Below are positions 42,710 through 51,945 of a stretch of DNA of 64,000 nucleotides, piece by piece. This DNA comes from Methylosinus sp. Ce-a6. Lineage in GTDB: Bacteria > Pseudomonadota > Alphaproteobacteria > Rhizobiales > Beijerinckiaceae. The stretch is taken from assembly GCF_009811655.1 (NCBI RefSeq), contig NZ_BGJX01000010.1, positions 1 through 64,000 of the forward strand. The letters run 5' to 3'. Position 1 is the first letter of the stretch. Each line of letters starts with the position of its first letter. The position numbers were made by a program, and so were the translations under genes. The notes beneath the pieces were generated by a model. The model was not told the origin of the DNA. It ran no database searches and saw only the letters and a program-made list of their open reading frames with translations.

Positions 42710-44082
42710 CCGCGTCCTCCCAGAGTGACGCGGCATTTGATCGACGGGCCGCCCATGCCGACGGCGATCATCTGCTTCTTGCCGCACCAGCCGCCGCCCG
42801 CCGCCCAGCGGAAATCGTCGCCGACATGGGTGACGCTCTTCAGCATGTCGAAGGCGACGCCGGAGATCGTCGTGTCGCGAATGGCGCGGCCGAGCTTGCC
42901 GTCGCGAATCTCATAGCCGCAATTGACGCCGAACATGAATTCGCTCGTCGCGTCCGCCTGCCCGTTGGTGGAGCGCTTCAGATAATAGCCGCGCTCGATC
43001 GCGCCGATCATATCGGCGAGCTTGTCCGCGCCCGGCAAAATGCAAGTGTTGCGCATGCGCACCAAAGGCTCGTCCTGGAAGGAGAAAGCGCGGGCGTTGC
43101 CGGCGGGCTCCGCGCCCAGCATTTGCGCCGTGCGCTTATCGTGCAGGAAATTCTTCAACACGCCATTCTCGATGATCGCCACGTCGCGGCAGGGCGTGCC
43201 TTCGTCGTCGACATGAATGGCGAAGGAGGATTTGCCGTCCGGCCCGCGTCCGCCATAGTCGCCGAGCGTGATCTTCTCGCTCGCGACCTGCCGCCCGAGA
43301 TTGTCGCCGGCGACCGAGCCCGCGAGCACGAGATCGGCCTCGCATGTATGGCCGATCGCCTCATGGGCGAGAATGCCGGCGAGCGCGGAATCGAGCACGA
43401 CGTCGTGATCGCCGGCCTCGCATTGGCCGCCCTCGGCCTTGCGCCGCAAATGCTCGTGCAGCTCCTCGAGCCAGGGCGCGATCGTCTCCGCGTCGAAGGA
43501 TTGATCCTCGATCTCGCCGAAGCCGCCGAGAATGTCGTAGAGCTCGACGATTCCGTCATTGGCGGCGACGCTCATGGAGACGACGAGCGCCGCGCGCGGC
43601 ACGAAGGAACAGGTCGCGGCGCCGTCGCTATTGGCGAGAATCTTCTCGCTCGCATGGCTCGACAAAGCGATATCGACATTGACGAGGCCCGGATAGCGGG
43701 CGCGGATCGCCTCATCGAGCCGTCGCACGATATCGACGCGCTCTTCCGCCGAGAGCGGCGGACGCTCGCTGCGATAATCGTAGGTTCCGGAACCGGTGGC
43801 GCTGGAGAGCGGGCCGGTCGCGGCGGCGCCGCCGGCGAATTCGGCATTGTCCTTCGCCGCGGCGATGACGGCGGCGAGCGTCGCCTCGTCATCGGCGGGC
43901 GCGGCGGCGAAGCCGAAGGCGCCGTTATGATAGAGGCGCGCCGAGACGCCGCCGTCGCGCGAGCGACCATTGGCGAGCAGCACGCCTTTGCGCATCATGA
44001 TGCGTGACGAATGATTGGCGTGCCAGCGCAATTCGCCATAGGCAGGCAATTGCGCCGCGCGCGCGACGAGACGGTCGAGCAT
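42706..44082 (-). CDS. tldD: TldD metalloprotease
   Basis: A 458-residue protein. The catalytic motif HEAIGHTCEAD (HExxxH) is present in the middle, followed by VASEKITLGDYGG, DEGTPCRDVAIIENGVLKNF, and SEFMFGVNCGYEIRDGKLGR toward the C-terminus. TldD is the zinc-containing subunit of the TldD-TldE protease. The start is MLDRLVARAAQLPAYGELRW. It is coupled by ATGA overlap to pmbA. The 185 bp upstream hold only a degenerate palindromic repeat. Confidence 0.94.
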   Translation of the reverse strand: MLDRLVARAAQLPAYGELRWHANHSSRIMMRKGVLLANGRSRDGGVSARLYHNGAFGFAAAPADDEATLAAVIAAAKDNAEFAGGAAATGPLSSATGSGTYDYRSERPPLSAEERVDIVRRLDEAIRARYPGLVNVDIALSSHASEKILANSDGAATCSFVPRAALVVSMSVAANDGIVELYDILGGFGEIEDQSFDAETIAPWLEELHEHLRRKAEGGQCEAGDHDVVLDSALAGILAHEAIGHTCEADLVLAGSVAGDNLGRQVASEKITLGDYGGRGPDGKSSFAIHVDDEGTPCRDVAIIENGVLKNFLHDKRTAQMLGAEPAGNARAFSFQDEPLVRMRNTCILPGADKLADMIGAIERGYYLKRSTNGQADATSEFMFGVNCGYEIRDGKLGRAIRDTTISGVAFDMLKSVTHVGDDFRWAAGGGWCGKKQMIAVGMGGPSIKCRVTLGGRG

Positions 44083-44183
44083 ATGCGCGGCCTTTCGGGT
44101 CAATGATGTTTCTGAAAACAATATAGCGGAACAGGTCCGCGAGTGGAATGACGACGCATTGGCCGCCGGGGCGATCGAGTGAC

Positions 44184-44241
44184 GCTCTCCTTCATCCTGA
44201 GGAGGCCTCGAAAAGGCCATCTCGAAGGACGAAGGAGAGGG
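44184..44241. repeat. Degenerate palindromic intergenic repeat
   Basis: Arms CTCTCCTTCATCCTGAGG and CCATCTCGAAGGACGAAGGA plus outer CTCTCCTTC/GAAGGAGAG can fold. Related to the unit at 29851-29930. It separates tldD from tamB. Confidence 0.6.
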
Positions 44242-44267
44242 AAGCGCTTCGTCGAGGCGTCGCGTCC

Positions 44268-47200
44268 TCAATATTCCCATTCGACGCCGAGGCCGAGCGA
44301 GGATTTGCCGTCGACGCGGGTCTCGCCCTTCACCCGCACATTCTTGGTCACATCGACGCCGACGCCGACCGCGGTCTGCTCGGGCTTGGCGCCCGTGCGC
44401 ACGCCGACGCTGATATTGTCGGAAATATAACGCGAGGCGCCGACCGTCGGGCCGCTGGAGCCGCCGGCCTCGAGATCGAGCGAATCGACGCCGAGCGCCT
44501 TGCGCATTTTCTCGAATGCGTCGACGCCGGTTCCGGCGCCGGAGAATTGCGCCAAGGCGGTCGCGAGCTGCACCGCCTGAAAGGCCGAGAGCGAGCCGGA
44601 CGCTTTGGCGAAGAGCAGGCGCGAGAGCACCTCGTCCTGCGGCAGCTCCGGCGTCGAGGAGAAGGCAAAGCTCGGCAGCGACGCCGGCCCCGAGACGCCG
44701 ATCTTCGCGGTGACGTCGCTCGCCGTCGTCTCGGCGGAGAAATCGAGCTGCGGGACGAGGCCGCCGGCGAAGGTCAATTTTCCGCGCGTGATGTCGATGC
44801 GCTGCGTCAGCAATTGGAGCTTTCCGCGGCGCAGATCGAAAGCGCCGTTCACGGCGGGCTTTTGAATCGATCCGCTCAATTTCAATTCGCCGCCGAATTC
44901 CGCGTCTATGCCGCGACCGCGCACGAAGATGCGATTGCGCGCAAGAAGCGCGAGATCGATCGTCGCGTCGAAAGGCGCACGCTTGGCCGCCCGCGCTTTC
45001 TCCTTGGCTTCCAGCGCCAGCATCTCTTTGGCGAAATCGCGCGGCGAAATATGGACCGCGCCGCGCGGCGCCTGGAAGGAGGCGGGCAGGCGATCGGGGA
45101 CATTCACCTCCATCGTCGTCAGCGTCACGCGGCCGGACACCTTTGCCGCACGCGCCAGAGCGCCGCTCATGTCGAGATCGAGATCGGCCGTGGCGGAGAC
45201 GAGATCGGTGCTGGCGAGCTGCGCGTTTTTGGCTTTGATGCGAATGGCGCCGGGCATTCCGGCCTGCGGCTCGACGGCGATATGGCCGGTGGCGGCGATT
45301 TGCCCGCCATTTTTGGTGAGAGCGGTCAAACGCGTGATCGCGATCTCGCGTCCGCGCCCGTCGAGCCTGGCGTCTATGTGGTCGAGATAGACGCCGTTCA
45401 GCGGATCGGCGAAAGAGCCGTTCACGAGCGTGACGGCGCCTTCGAGCGCCGGCGCGGAGGCGGAGCCGGCGATGCGCAGATCGACATTGGCCTTGCCGCG
45501 CAAGCTCTGGCCATTGGCGGCGAGCGCGGTGTCGGCGAGCTTGGCGTCGGCCTCTCCCTTCACTCTGAGATCGAGCGCGCCGGCGGCGTCGATCGGCGCA
45601 GAGCCGGTGATCGCGAAGCGTCCGCCGGCGCCGAGCGCTATATCGGCGTCGAGGCTCGTGCGCGCGCCGGCGAGCGAACCATGCGCCGCCATGTCGAGCG
45701 GCGGCAGGCCGTTCGTGCGCAATTGCGGCGCGGAGAGCTTGGCGATCTTGATCTTCCAATCGCCGCTCGGCGATTTCTTGTCGCCAGCAATATGCGCTTC
45801 CGCGTCCAGCGCGCCGTCGAGCGAAAGATTCGTGTCGGCGATGGAGGCGATGGAGAGCGGAATAGCGCGCGCCCTCGCGGTGAGATCGAGCCGCTCGCCG
45901 ATCGTTCCGTCTATGTCGAGCCGGCCGGCGCCGAGCGCGAAGGCGAGGCCCTTCAGCTCCACGGCGCCGGCGCCGAGCATGACGCTGGCCGGCGCGGCGA
46001 GGGCGATGCGCTTGCCGGCGCGTTGCGCAGTGAGCGATCGAATGTCGAGCCGCATCCGCTCGCCCGGCGTCAGCCCGGCGCGGCTCGCAATCACGAAACC
46101 CTCCGCATCGACGGCGAGGTCGAGCGAGGTGGCGGCGCCGGCGGGCGCGGCGATGAGGCGCGCCCTGGAAATGGTCTTGCCGGCGACGCGGGCCGAATCG
46201 ATCGCGACGCTTCCGTCGAGCGCCGGCCGACGCAGGAGATCATGGCCGGTGAGTTTCGCGCTCAGCCTTTCGATCGCGGCGTCGGCGGCGCGAATGCGCG
46301 TTCCCTGCGCCTCGATCGACATATTCTGCGCGCCCTGTGAAGCGTCGAGGCGGATGTCCGCCTGCAGCGCGCCCGAGAGCTCGCGCAGAGCGAGCGCCGA
46401 GAGATCGTCGAGATCCGGCGCGGCGAGAGAAAGGCGGCCGCTGGCGAGGCCCTGCGCATCGAGCGCGAGCGCGCCGCGCAGCGTCGCGCGGCCGATCGCG
46501 AGATCGAGATTGTCGATCGTCCAGCCGGCGTCCTTGCGCGCATTCAATTTGCCGCGCGCCGGGGCGTCGTCGATCGCGCCGTCGAGCGTCGCGGAGGCGG
46601 AGAGCGCGCCGGTGAGATCGCGCGCGGCGCCGTGCAGCGCGAGCTTGCGGATCGCATGTCCGTCGAGACGGGCGTCTTCGAGCAGCGCCGCGAAATCGGC
46701 GTTGGGCCTGTCGGCGGAGCCCGTCGCCTTCACGGAGATTTCGGCGCGGCCGGAGAGGCGCGGATCGGCGGGACGAAGATCGGCGATGTCGATCTTCGCG
46801 TCGACGTCGAGCGCTTCGCGCATCGCCGCGCCGTCGATTCTTGCGGCGAGATGGTCGCCCTGCAACGACAGGCCCTCGAAGCGCAACCCGCCGCCGGGAA
46901 GCGAAGCGAGAGCGCCGCCGAGCGCGAGGCGGCGGCCGAGCAGCCTTTCCAGCGCAGGCGCGGCGAGCGCCGGCGCGGCGAGCGTTCCGCTCAGCGTCGC
47001 GCTCAGCCGCTCGTCTTTCGGAACGCCTTTCAGCGCAATGGAAAGATCGAGCGGACGCGGCGCATCCTCGGACGTCGTCCGGCTGCGAATGGCGATATCG
47101 GCCTCGAGCGCGCCATCGTCGCGCAAAGTCGCGGCGCCGGCGAGCTGCGTCGTTCCTTCAAAGAGCGGGACGGCGGCGGCGGGAAGCAGCGGGGCGAGGC

Positions 47201-48035
47201 GGAGCCCCATGTCGAAGTCGAGCCGCCGCGCCGCGTCTTTGCGCATGAGGCGCGCCGCGCCCTCGGCGCCGATCGTCTCTCCGGCCTCGGCGGCGAGATG
47301 GGCGGCGAAATCATCGAGCGTTCCTTCGCCGGTGAGCGAAATATCGACCGGCGGCAGGCCGGGCAGCGCAGCGAGGCGCGCGATGGCGCCGCCCTCCGGC
47401 TCCCGCGCGATGACGGAAAGCGCGATTCTGTGGCCGTCGGCCGCGACATCGGCTTTCGCGGTGATCGAGCCCGGCGCGTCGAGCCGGCGAATATCGAGCG
47501 AAAGATGCGCGCCATTGTCGAGCGCGGCGTCGCCGGTCGCGGCGAATGTCGCCGCAACGCCGAGAACCGGCTCGCCGAGCGCAAGCGTCTCGAGCGCCAG
47601 CCGGCCGAGGCGGATGCGGACCGGAATATTCGGCAGAGCGAAGCCGCCGCCGCTTTTCGGGGTTTCGGTCGTGGCGCGCGCGGGCGCCGGACGGCGGGCG
47701 ACGTCGATCGCGCCTATGGCGAGCTTCTCTATATCGACGCGCAGAGCAAAGAGCGCGGAAGGCGACCAGTCGAGGGCGATCTCGTCGATCTTCAGGAAAA
47801 CGCCGTCGCGATCGGCGATGGCGATGTCGCGCAGCAGCGGATGCGCCGACAATGGATCTTCGAAAGCGCCGATATTGACTTTCATATCGGGCGAGGAGGC
47901 GGCGCGCGAGACGAGATCGGCGAGAAAGCTCCCGCCCTCTCGCGCTTGCATGCGCAGCGCGAGCGTTGCGGCGACGGCGAGCAGCGCCAGCGCGCCGAAG
48001 GCGTGGACGAGAATGCGGCGCAGACGAAAGCGCAT
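44268..48035 (-). CDS. tamB: Translocation and assembly module inner-membrane subunit TamB
   Basis: A 1255-residue protein with an N-terminal membrane anchor (residues ~8-27, ILVHAFGALALLAVAATLAL), a long repetitive beta-strand region (AsmA/DUF490-like) and a C-terminal TamB domain with the end GVEWEY. The conserved C-terminal segments include LPQDEVLSRLLFAKASGSLS and GVDVTKNVRVKGETRVDGKS. TamB spans the periplasm, partners TamA and helps outer-membrane protein and lipid transport. Its start overlaps the tamA stop by one nucleotide (TGATG). Confidence 0.93.
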   Translation of the reverse strand: MRFRLRRILVHAFGALALLAVAATLALRMQAREGGSFLADLVSRAASSPDMKVNIGAFEDPLSAHPLLRDIAIADRDGVFLKIDEIALDWSPSALFALRVDIEKLAIGAIDVARRPAPARATTETPKSGGGFALPNIPVRIRLGRLALETLALGEPVLGVAATFAATGDAALDNGAHLSLDIRRLDAPGSITAKADVAADGHRIALSVIAREPEGGAIARLAALPGLPPVDISLTGEGTLDDFAAHLAAEAGETIGAEGAARLMRKDAARRLDFDMGLRLAPLLPAAAVPLFEGTTQLAGAATLRDDGALEADIAIRSRTTSEDAPRPLDLSIALKGVPKDERLSATLSGTLAAPALAAPALERLLGRRLALGGALASLPGGGLRFEGLSLQGDHLAARIDGAAMREALDVDAKIDIADLRPADPRLSGRAEISVKATGSADRPNADFAALLEDARLDGHAIRKLALHGAARDLTGALSASATLDGAIDDAPARGKLNARKDAGWTIDNLDLAIGRATLRGALALDAQGLASGRLSLAAPDLDDLSALALRELSGALQADIRLDASQGAQNMSIEAQGTRIRAADAAIERLSAKLTGHDLLRRPALDGSVAIDSARVAGKTISRARLIAAPAGAATSLDLAVDAEGFVIASRAGLTPGERMRLDIRSLTAQRAGKRIALAAPASVMLGAGAVELKGLAFALGAGRLDIDGTIGERLDLTARARAIPLSIASIADTNLSLDGALDAEAHIAGDKKSPSGDWKIKIAKLSAPQLRTNGLPPLDMAAHGSLAGARTSLDADIALGAGGRFAITGSAPIDAAGALDLRVKGEADAKLADTALAANGQSLRGKANVDLRIAGSASAPALEGAVTLVNGSFADPLNGVYLDHIDARLDGRGREIAITRLTALTKNGGQIAATGHIAVEPQAGMPGAIRIKAKNAQLASTDLVSATADLDLDMSGALARAAKVSGRVTLTTMEVNVPDRLPASFQAPRGAVHISPRDFAKEMLALEAKEKARAAKRAPFDATIDLALLARNRIFVRGRGIDAEFGGELKLSGSIQKPAVNGAFDLRRGKLQLLTQRIDITRGKLTFAGGLVPQLDFSAETTASDVTAKIGVSGPASLPSFAFSSTPELPQDEVLSRLLFAKASGSLSAFQAVQLATALAQFSGAGTGVDAFEKMRKALGVDSLDLEAGGSSGPTVGASRYISDNISVGVRTGAKPEQTAVGVGVDVTKNVRVKGETRVDGKSSLGLGVEWEY

Positions 48036-50023
48036 CAGAACGACTCCCCGACGCCGATGAAGATCGCAAATCTGTTCTCGCCGGGGCGCCGGCCGAGCGG
48101 CGTCGCGACATCGAGGCGGATGGGGCCGATCCCCGTGTAATAGCGCAGGCCCAAGCCGACCGAGGAACGCATCGAAGAACGGAAGTCGGGAACCGGCGAA
48201 GAGAAGGCGGAGCCGATGTCGTAGAAGGGAACGATTCCGATCTCGCGCGTCACCTTTATGCGCGCTTCGACGGAGCCCTCGAGCAGGCTGCGCCCGCCGA
48301 CGGGGAAGCCGAGGCCGGCGTCCGGGCTCAGCGAGCGATAGCGATAGCCGCGCACCGAGCCGCCGCCGCCGGCGAAGAAACGATGGCTCGCCGGAATATT
48401 CTCTATGCTCGCGCCGAGGATCGAGCCTGCGGCGACGCGGCCGGCGAGCACATGCCAGCCGTCGTCGTCCAGCGCCTTGTAGCCGGAGATCTGCGTCTTC
48501 GATTGCGCCATGCCGACGCTGTCGCCGAAAGCCCTCACATAGGGCGTGACATTGGCGACGGCGCGAAAGCCGTTGGTCGGCGCGAGAAGATCGTCGGTTC
48601 CGTCGTAATTGGCCGAGAGCGGAAAGCCGAGCAGCGAATAATCATGCGGGCCGAAGGCGTCGAAGCTGTGGCCGCGCTCGAATTCGAGCCCCGCCTGCAC
48701 GGACGCCGAATCGCTGAAGCGATGGCGGATCGAGGCCGAGGCGGCGCCGTAATAGGCCCAGTAGTAATCGGTCTTCTCGCGCACGACGCCGGCGTCGAGC
48801 AGAAGATCCTCGCGCGAGCCGAACAAAGCGGGCTTCACGAAGCTCGCCTTGGCGCGGCCGATGACGTCGTTCAGGCGGATCGAGGATAGGCCCGTATAGC
48901 TCGCCGAGCTGCCGAAGGGCGCGAGGCCGCCTTCTATATCGAAGCGCAGCCGCTCGGCGCCGCCGAAGAGATTGCGATCGGTCCAATAGGCGCGCAGGCC
49001 CGGCCCGTCGACATTGGAGAAAAAAGCGTCCGCGCCCACCGCATGGCGCTTGCGCTCGCTCGTCTGCACGAAGATCGGCAGATTGCCGTTGGCGTCGAGC
49101 GTCTCGCCGTCCTCCGCCTTCACCGAGCCGACGGCCTCCAGCCTTCCGATCGATTTGCGCAGATCGGCGAGCTTCTTGGGACTATAGGGCTCGCCCTCCT
49201 CGAGATAGATGAAGGAGCGGATGACGTCCGGATCGATTCCGGGCGAGCCGCTCGTCCTCACTTCGCCTATGCCGGCGCGCGGGCCGGGGTCGATGGTCAC
49301 GACGACGTCCATCGCCTTTTCGGGATGGGAAATGGTCGGCTTCGCCGCGACGACCTTGGCGAGCGGAAAGGAATTGGCGCGCAACGCGTCGATCCAGGCC
49401 GCCTGCATGGATTGCAGCGCGGCGGCGCGCGCCGGCTCCTCCGCGTCGCGCTGCAGCGATTTTTTGGTGAGCAGCGCCGCGTCGAGCGGCTTGCCGTCGC
49501 GTGCGTCGAGAATGGCGACCTTGCGCAGGCGAAACAGCGGGCCGGGGACGATCTCCATGCGGATCGGCGCGAGCGCCTGGCCGCGCAGCCGCTCGGCGGC
49601 GGCCGCCGCGACATCGGCGCCATGGCCGTCCGGCCGCACCGGGACGCCGACGATCGTCGCCCTTATCTCGGCGTCATAATAGCCGCTCGCCCACAACGCC
49701 TCGGCGAGGCGCGGAAAATCCGCGACGACGCGCCGCGCGAGCCCGGCGCCGCTGGGCGGCGCCTGCAGGCGCAGCCGCCATGTGTTGGAGACGTCCTGGA
49801 GGCTGCGGGCGAGACCCTCCGCCTCGTCGAGGCCGGCGAATTCGATTTTATAGGGCAGCGAGTCGGGGCTCGGCTCGGGCGCCTCCTCGGCGGCGCCGAA
49901 AAGGCCGAACAGGTCGAAGGCTCGGACAGGAGACGCCGCCTCCAGGCCGCCGAACGCGAGGAGCGCCGTCGCGCTCAGAAAACGCTTCGCTATTTTCACT
50001 TCGAAACGAACCGAACCAAACAT
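48035..50023 (-). CDS. tamA: Translocation and assembly module outer-membrane subunit TamA
   Basis: An Omp85-family protein of about 662 residues. It has POTRA-like repeats in the N-terminal ~350 residues (the last around PGIDPDVIRSFIYLEEGEPY) and a beta-barrel with the Omp85 signature region FAGGGGSVRGYRYRSLSPD and the end GPIRLDVATPLGRR ... IFIGVGESF. The signal region is FLSATALLAFGGLEAASPVR. The start was set at MFGSVRFEVK; an ATG at 50059 with no SD is possible. It is followed directly by tamB. Confidence 0.9.
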   Translation of the reverse strand: MFGSVRFEVKIAKRFLSATALLAFGGLEAASPVRAFDLFGLFGAAEEAPEPSPDSLPYKIEFAGLDEAEGLARSLQDVSNTWRLRLQAPPSGAGLARRVVADFPRLAEALWASGYYDAEIRATIVGVPVRPDGHGADVAAAAAERLRGQALAPIRMEIVPGPLFRLRKVAILDARDGKPLDAALLTKKSLQRDAEEPARAAALQSMQAAWIDALRANSFPLAKVVAAKPTISHPEKAMDVVVTIDPGPRAGIGEVRTSGSPGIDPDVIRSFIYLEEGEPYSPKKLADLRKSIGRLEAVGSVKAEDGETLDANGNLPIFVQTSERKRHAVGADAFFSNVDGPGLRAYWTDRNLFGGAERLRFDIEGGLAPFGSSASYTGLSSIRLNDVIGRAKASFVKPALFGSREDLLLDAGVVREKTDYYWAYYGAASASIRHRFSDSASVQAGLEFERGHSFDAFGPHDYSLLGFPLSANYDGTDDLLAPTNGFRAVANVTPYVRAFGDSVGMAQSKTQISGYKALDDDGWHVLAGRVAAGSILGASIENIPASHRFFAGGGGSVRGYRYRSLSPDAGLGFPVGGRSLLEGSVEARIKVTREIGIVPFYDIGSAFSSPVPDFRSSMRSSVGLGLRYYTGIGPIRLDVATPLGRRPGENRFAIFIGVGESF

Positions 50024-50298
50024 TGCCGCACCATAAGCGGAGCCTTGCAAGCGGTCCATCGCGTTAAGCTTAACAACGCAACCTATGGTTAAATATGTCT
50101 TGATGCGCTTTTCGGATGACGTTTCGACGCCTTCGCGCATTTCAGCGTCGGATCGAGCGTGGAACGCCGAGCCGATCCGCTGCGGCCGCGGGAAGATCGC
50201 TTTATGCCCGCGTCTCCGTCATTCGACTTAGACGCCATCACGGAGTGACATTTCAGCGAATGCAAGCCAGTTTCGCTGCGCGATCGGAGGACATGCGC

Positions 50299-51840
50299 AT
50301 GCGATTGGCTTCGCCGGCATCGAGAGACCGAATTCGTTTCCACATCGAGGCCTGCGATCTCTCGTGGGCGATCGCCGCATCCTTCATCGCGCTCGCATTG
50401 CGCGATCCCGCCCTGCTCGAGCCCGGCGGCTTCCCCGCCGAGATTCCGGCGCCCTATCAATTCGCCTTGCTCTCGACAGGCTGCGCCATTCTCATGATCG
50501 TCGGCTTTCGGCTGAGCGATCATATGGGACAATTTTTCTCCATGCGCGACGCCTGGGCCATTTGCGCCGCATCGGCCTGCGCGGTCGCGACGAGCTGCGT
50601 GATTCTCTTCACTTTCACGCGCCTCGAGGGCGTGCCCCGCTCGACGCCCTTGATCTTCGGCCTCGTGCTGAGCGCCGGCATCATCTCGAGCAGAGTGGCG
50701 ATGTGCGTGTTGCACAAGGACGTACAGCGCGAGCGGCCGCGAGGCTCCGACGAGCCCGCCGAGCTGCGACGCGTGATCGTGATCGGCGTCGACGGCTTCG
50801 TCTCCGCCGCGATCAAGCTGACCGATTGTCTCTCGCCGCGAACGACGCAGATCGTCGCCGCGCTCGACGGCCGGGCGTTTCTCGCCGGCCGGAAAATCGC
50901 CGGCGTCTCGATCGTCGGCGGCCCGAGAGACATCGGCGCCGTCATCGACGAATATGCCGTCCATGGCGTCTATGTCGATCAGGTCTGGCTTTCCGAGGAC
51001 AAGGGCTTCCTGCCTTCAGAACTCGTCGACGAGATCATCTCCCAATGCGAGGCGCGCGGCGTCGCGATCGTCGGCATGTCGGAGGCGCTCAATCTCATCT
51101 CGTCGCCGCCGGCGACCTCCGCCGCGGACGTCGACAGCGGCCAAAAACTCGAAGCGCCCATCTATTTCGAGCAGAAGCGTCTCTTCGAGGCGTGCGTCGC
51201 GAGCCTGCTGTTCGTTCTCGCCCTTCCGATCGCGCTCTGCGTCGCCTATGTGGTTTTTCTCGATGTCGGCGCGCCCATATTGTTCTGGCAGCAACGCATC
51301 GGCAGGAACGGACAAAAATTCCTGCTCTATAAATTCCGCACCTATCGCGCTCCCTTCGACAAAAATGGACGGCCGGTCGCGGAAGAGCGGCGCCTCTCGA
51401 GCATAGGACGAATGATCCGTGCGACGCGCCTCGACGAGATACCCCAGCTCTATAATGTGATCTTGGGGCACATGTCGCTCATCGGTCCGCGACCGCTCCT
51501 GCCGCATGATCAGCCGGACGATCCGGGACGGCGGCTCAGCGTGCGCCCCGGCGTCACCGGATGGGCGCAGATCAATGGCGGAACGGCGGTGACGCCGGAG
51601 GAAAAAAACGCGCTGGACGTCTGGTATATCAAGCACGCCTCTTTGCGGCTCGATCTCGAGATCGCCGTCGGCACGCTGCTGGTGGCTCTGACCGGCGAAA
51701 AGCTGAACGGACGCGCGGTGGATCACGCGATCGGCTGGTATCGACGAGAATTCGCGTCGGTCGCCGCATTCGGACCCAAAGCCGAAGAGGCGCTGCGCGC
51801 CGATAGCTTCGAGGGCTTCGAGGAGGAATATTCCGTATAG
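50299..51840 (+). CDS. Undecaprenyl-phosphate sugar phosphotransferase (bacterial sugar transferase)
   Basis: A 513-residue polyprenyl-phosphate hexose-1-phosphate transferase. Hydrophobic segments lie in the N-terminal 150 residues, a CoA-binding-like domain follows, and the C-terminal sugar-transferase domain (from ~320) has KRLFEACVASLLFVLALPIA, then FLLYKFRTYR, SIGRMIRATRLDEIPQLYNV and MSLIGPRPLLPHDQ with VRPGVTGWAQINGG. It starts exopolysaccharide or other surface polysaccharide assembly. GGAGG lies 8 nt before the chosen ATG (50299); an ATG 6 bp earlier is too close. No other polysaccharide genes are adjacent except the GT2 at 56.9 kb. Confidence 0.9.
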   Translation: MRLASPASRDRIRFHIEACDLSWAIAASFIALALRDPALLEPGGFPAEIPAPYQFALLSTGCAILMIVGFRLSDHMGQFFSMRDAWAICAASACAVATSCVILFTFTRLEGVPRSTPLIFGLVLSAGIISSRVAMCVLHKDVQRERPRGSDEPAELRRVIVIGVDGFVSAAIKLTDCLSPRTTQIVAALDGRAFLAGRKIAGVSIVGGPRDIGAVIDEYAVHGVYVDQVWLSEDKGFLPSELVDEIISQCEARGVAIVGMSEALNLISSPPATSAADVDSGQKLEAPIYFEQKRLFEACVASLLFVLALPIALCVAYVVFLDVGAPILFWQQRIGRNGQKFLLYKFRTYRAPFDKNGRPVAEERRLSSIGRMIRATRLDEIPQLYNVILGHMSLIGPRPLLPHDQPDDPGRRLSVRPGVTGWAQINGGTAVTPEEKNALDVWYIKHASLRLDLEIAVGTLLVALTGEKLNGRAVDHAIGWYRREFASVAAFGPKAEEALRADSFEGFEEEYSV

Positions 51841-51885
51841 AGCGTTTTCAGCCGAAGTGGACTTAAGGTTCGGCGAGTCCGGCTG
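51841..51885. repeat. Dispersed ~90-bp repeat, copy E (partial)
   Basis: Begins AGCGTTTTCAGCCGAAGTGG directly after the sugar-transferase stop codon and continues GGTTCGGCGAGTCCGGCTG. The TTTTGTTTTGACGCG and TGTTTCA parts are missing. In the gene direction the order matches copies B and C. Confidence 0.7.
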
Positions 51886-51945
51886 ATTTCATCGCCGCCG
51901 GAACACTCGCTTTTTTTTCGAATTTGCCGCAGCCGCGCGCAGCGG

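Noticed and set aside
42706..45759. A 1017-codon minus-strand frame running from inside tamB into tldD
   Set aside because: Only the last 458 codons are tldD; the upstream part is an Arg-rich shadow of tamB through the intergenic repeat.
45430..48060. A very long plus-strand frame opposite tamB
   Set aside because: Ser/Arg/Ala-rich antisense shadow of a GC-rich gene, without domains or a start signal.
50063..50074. GTTAAGCTTAAC palindrome near tamA as a CtrA site
   Set aside because: CtrA sites need TTAA-N7-TTAA; the spacing here does not fit. It may be a chance 12-bp palindrome.
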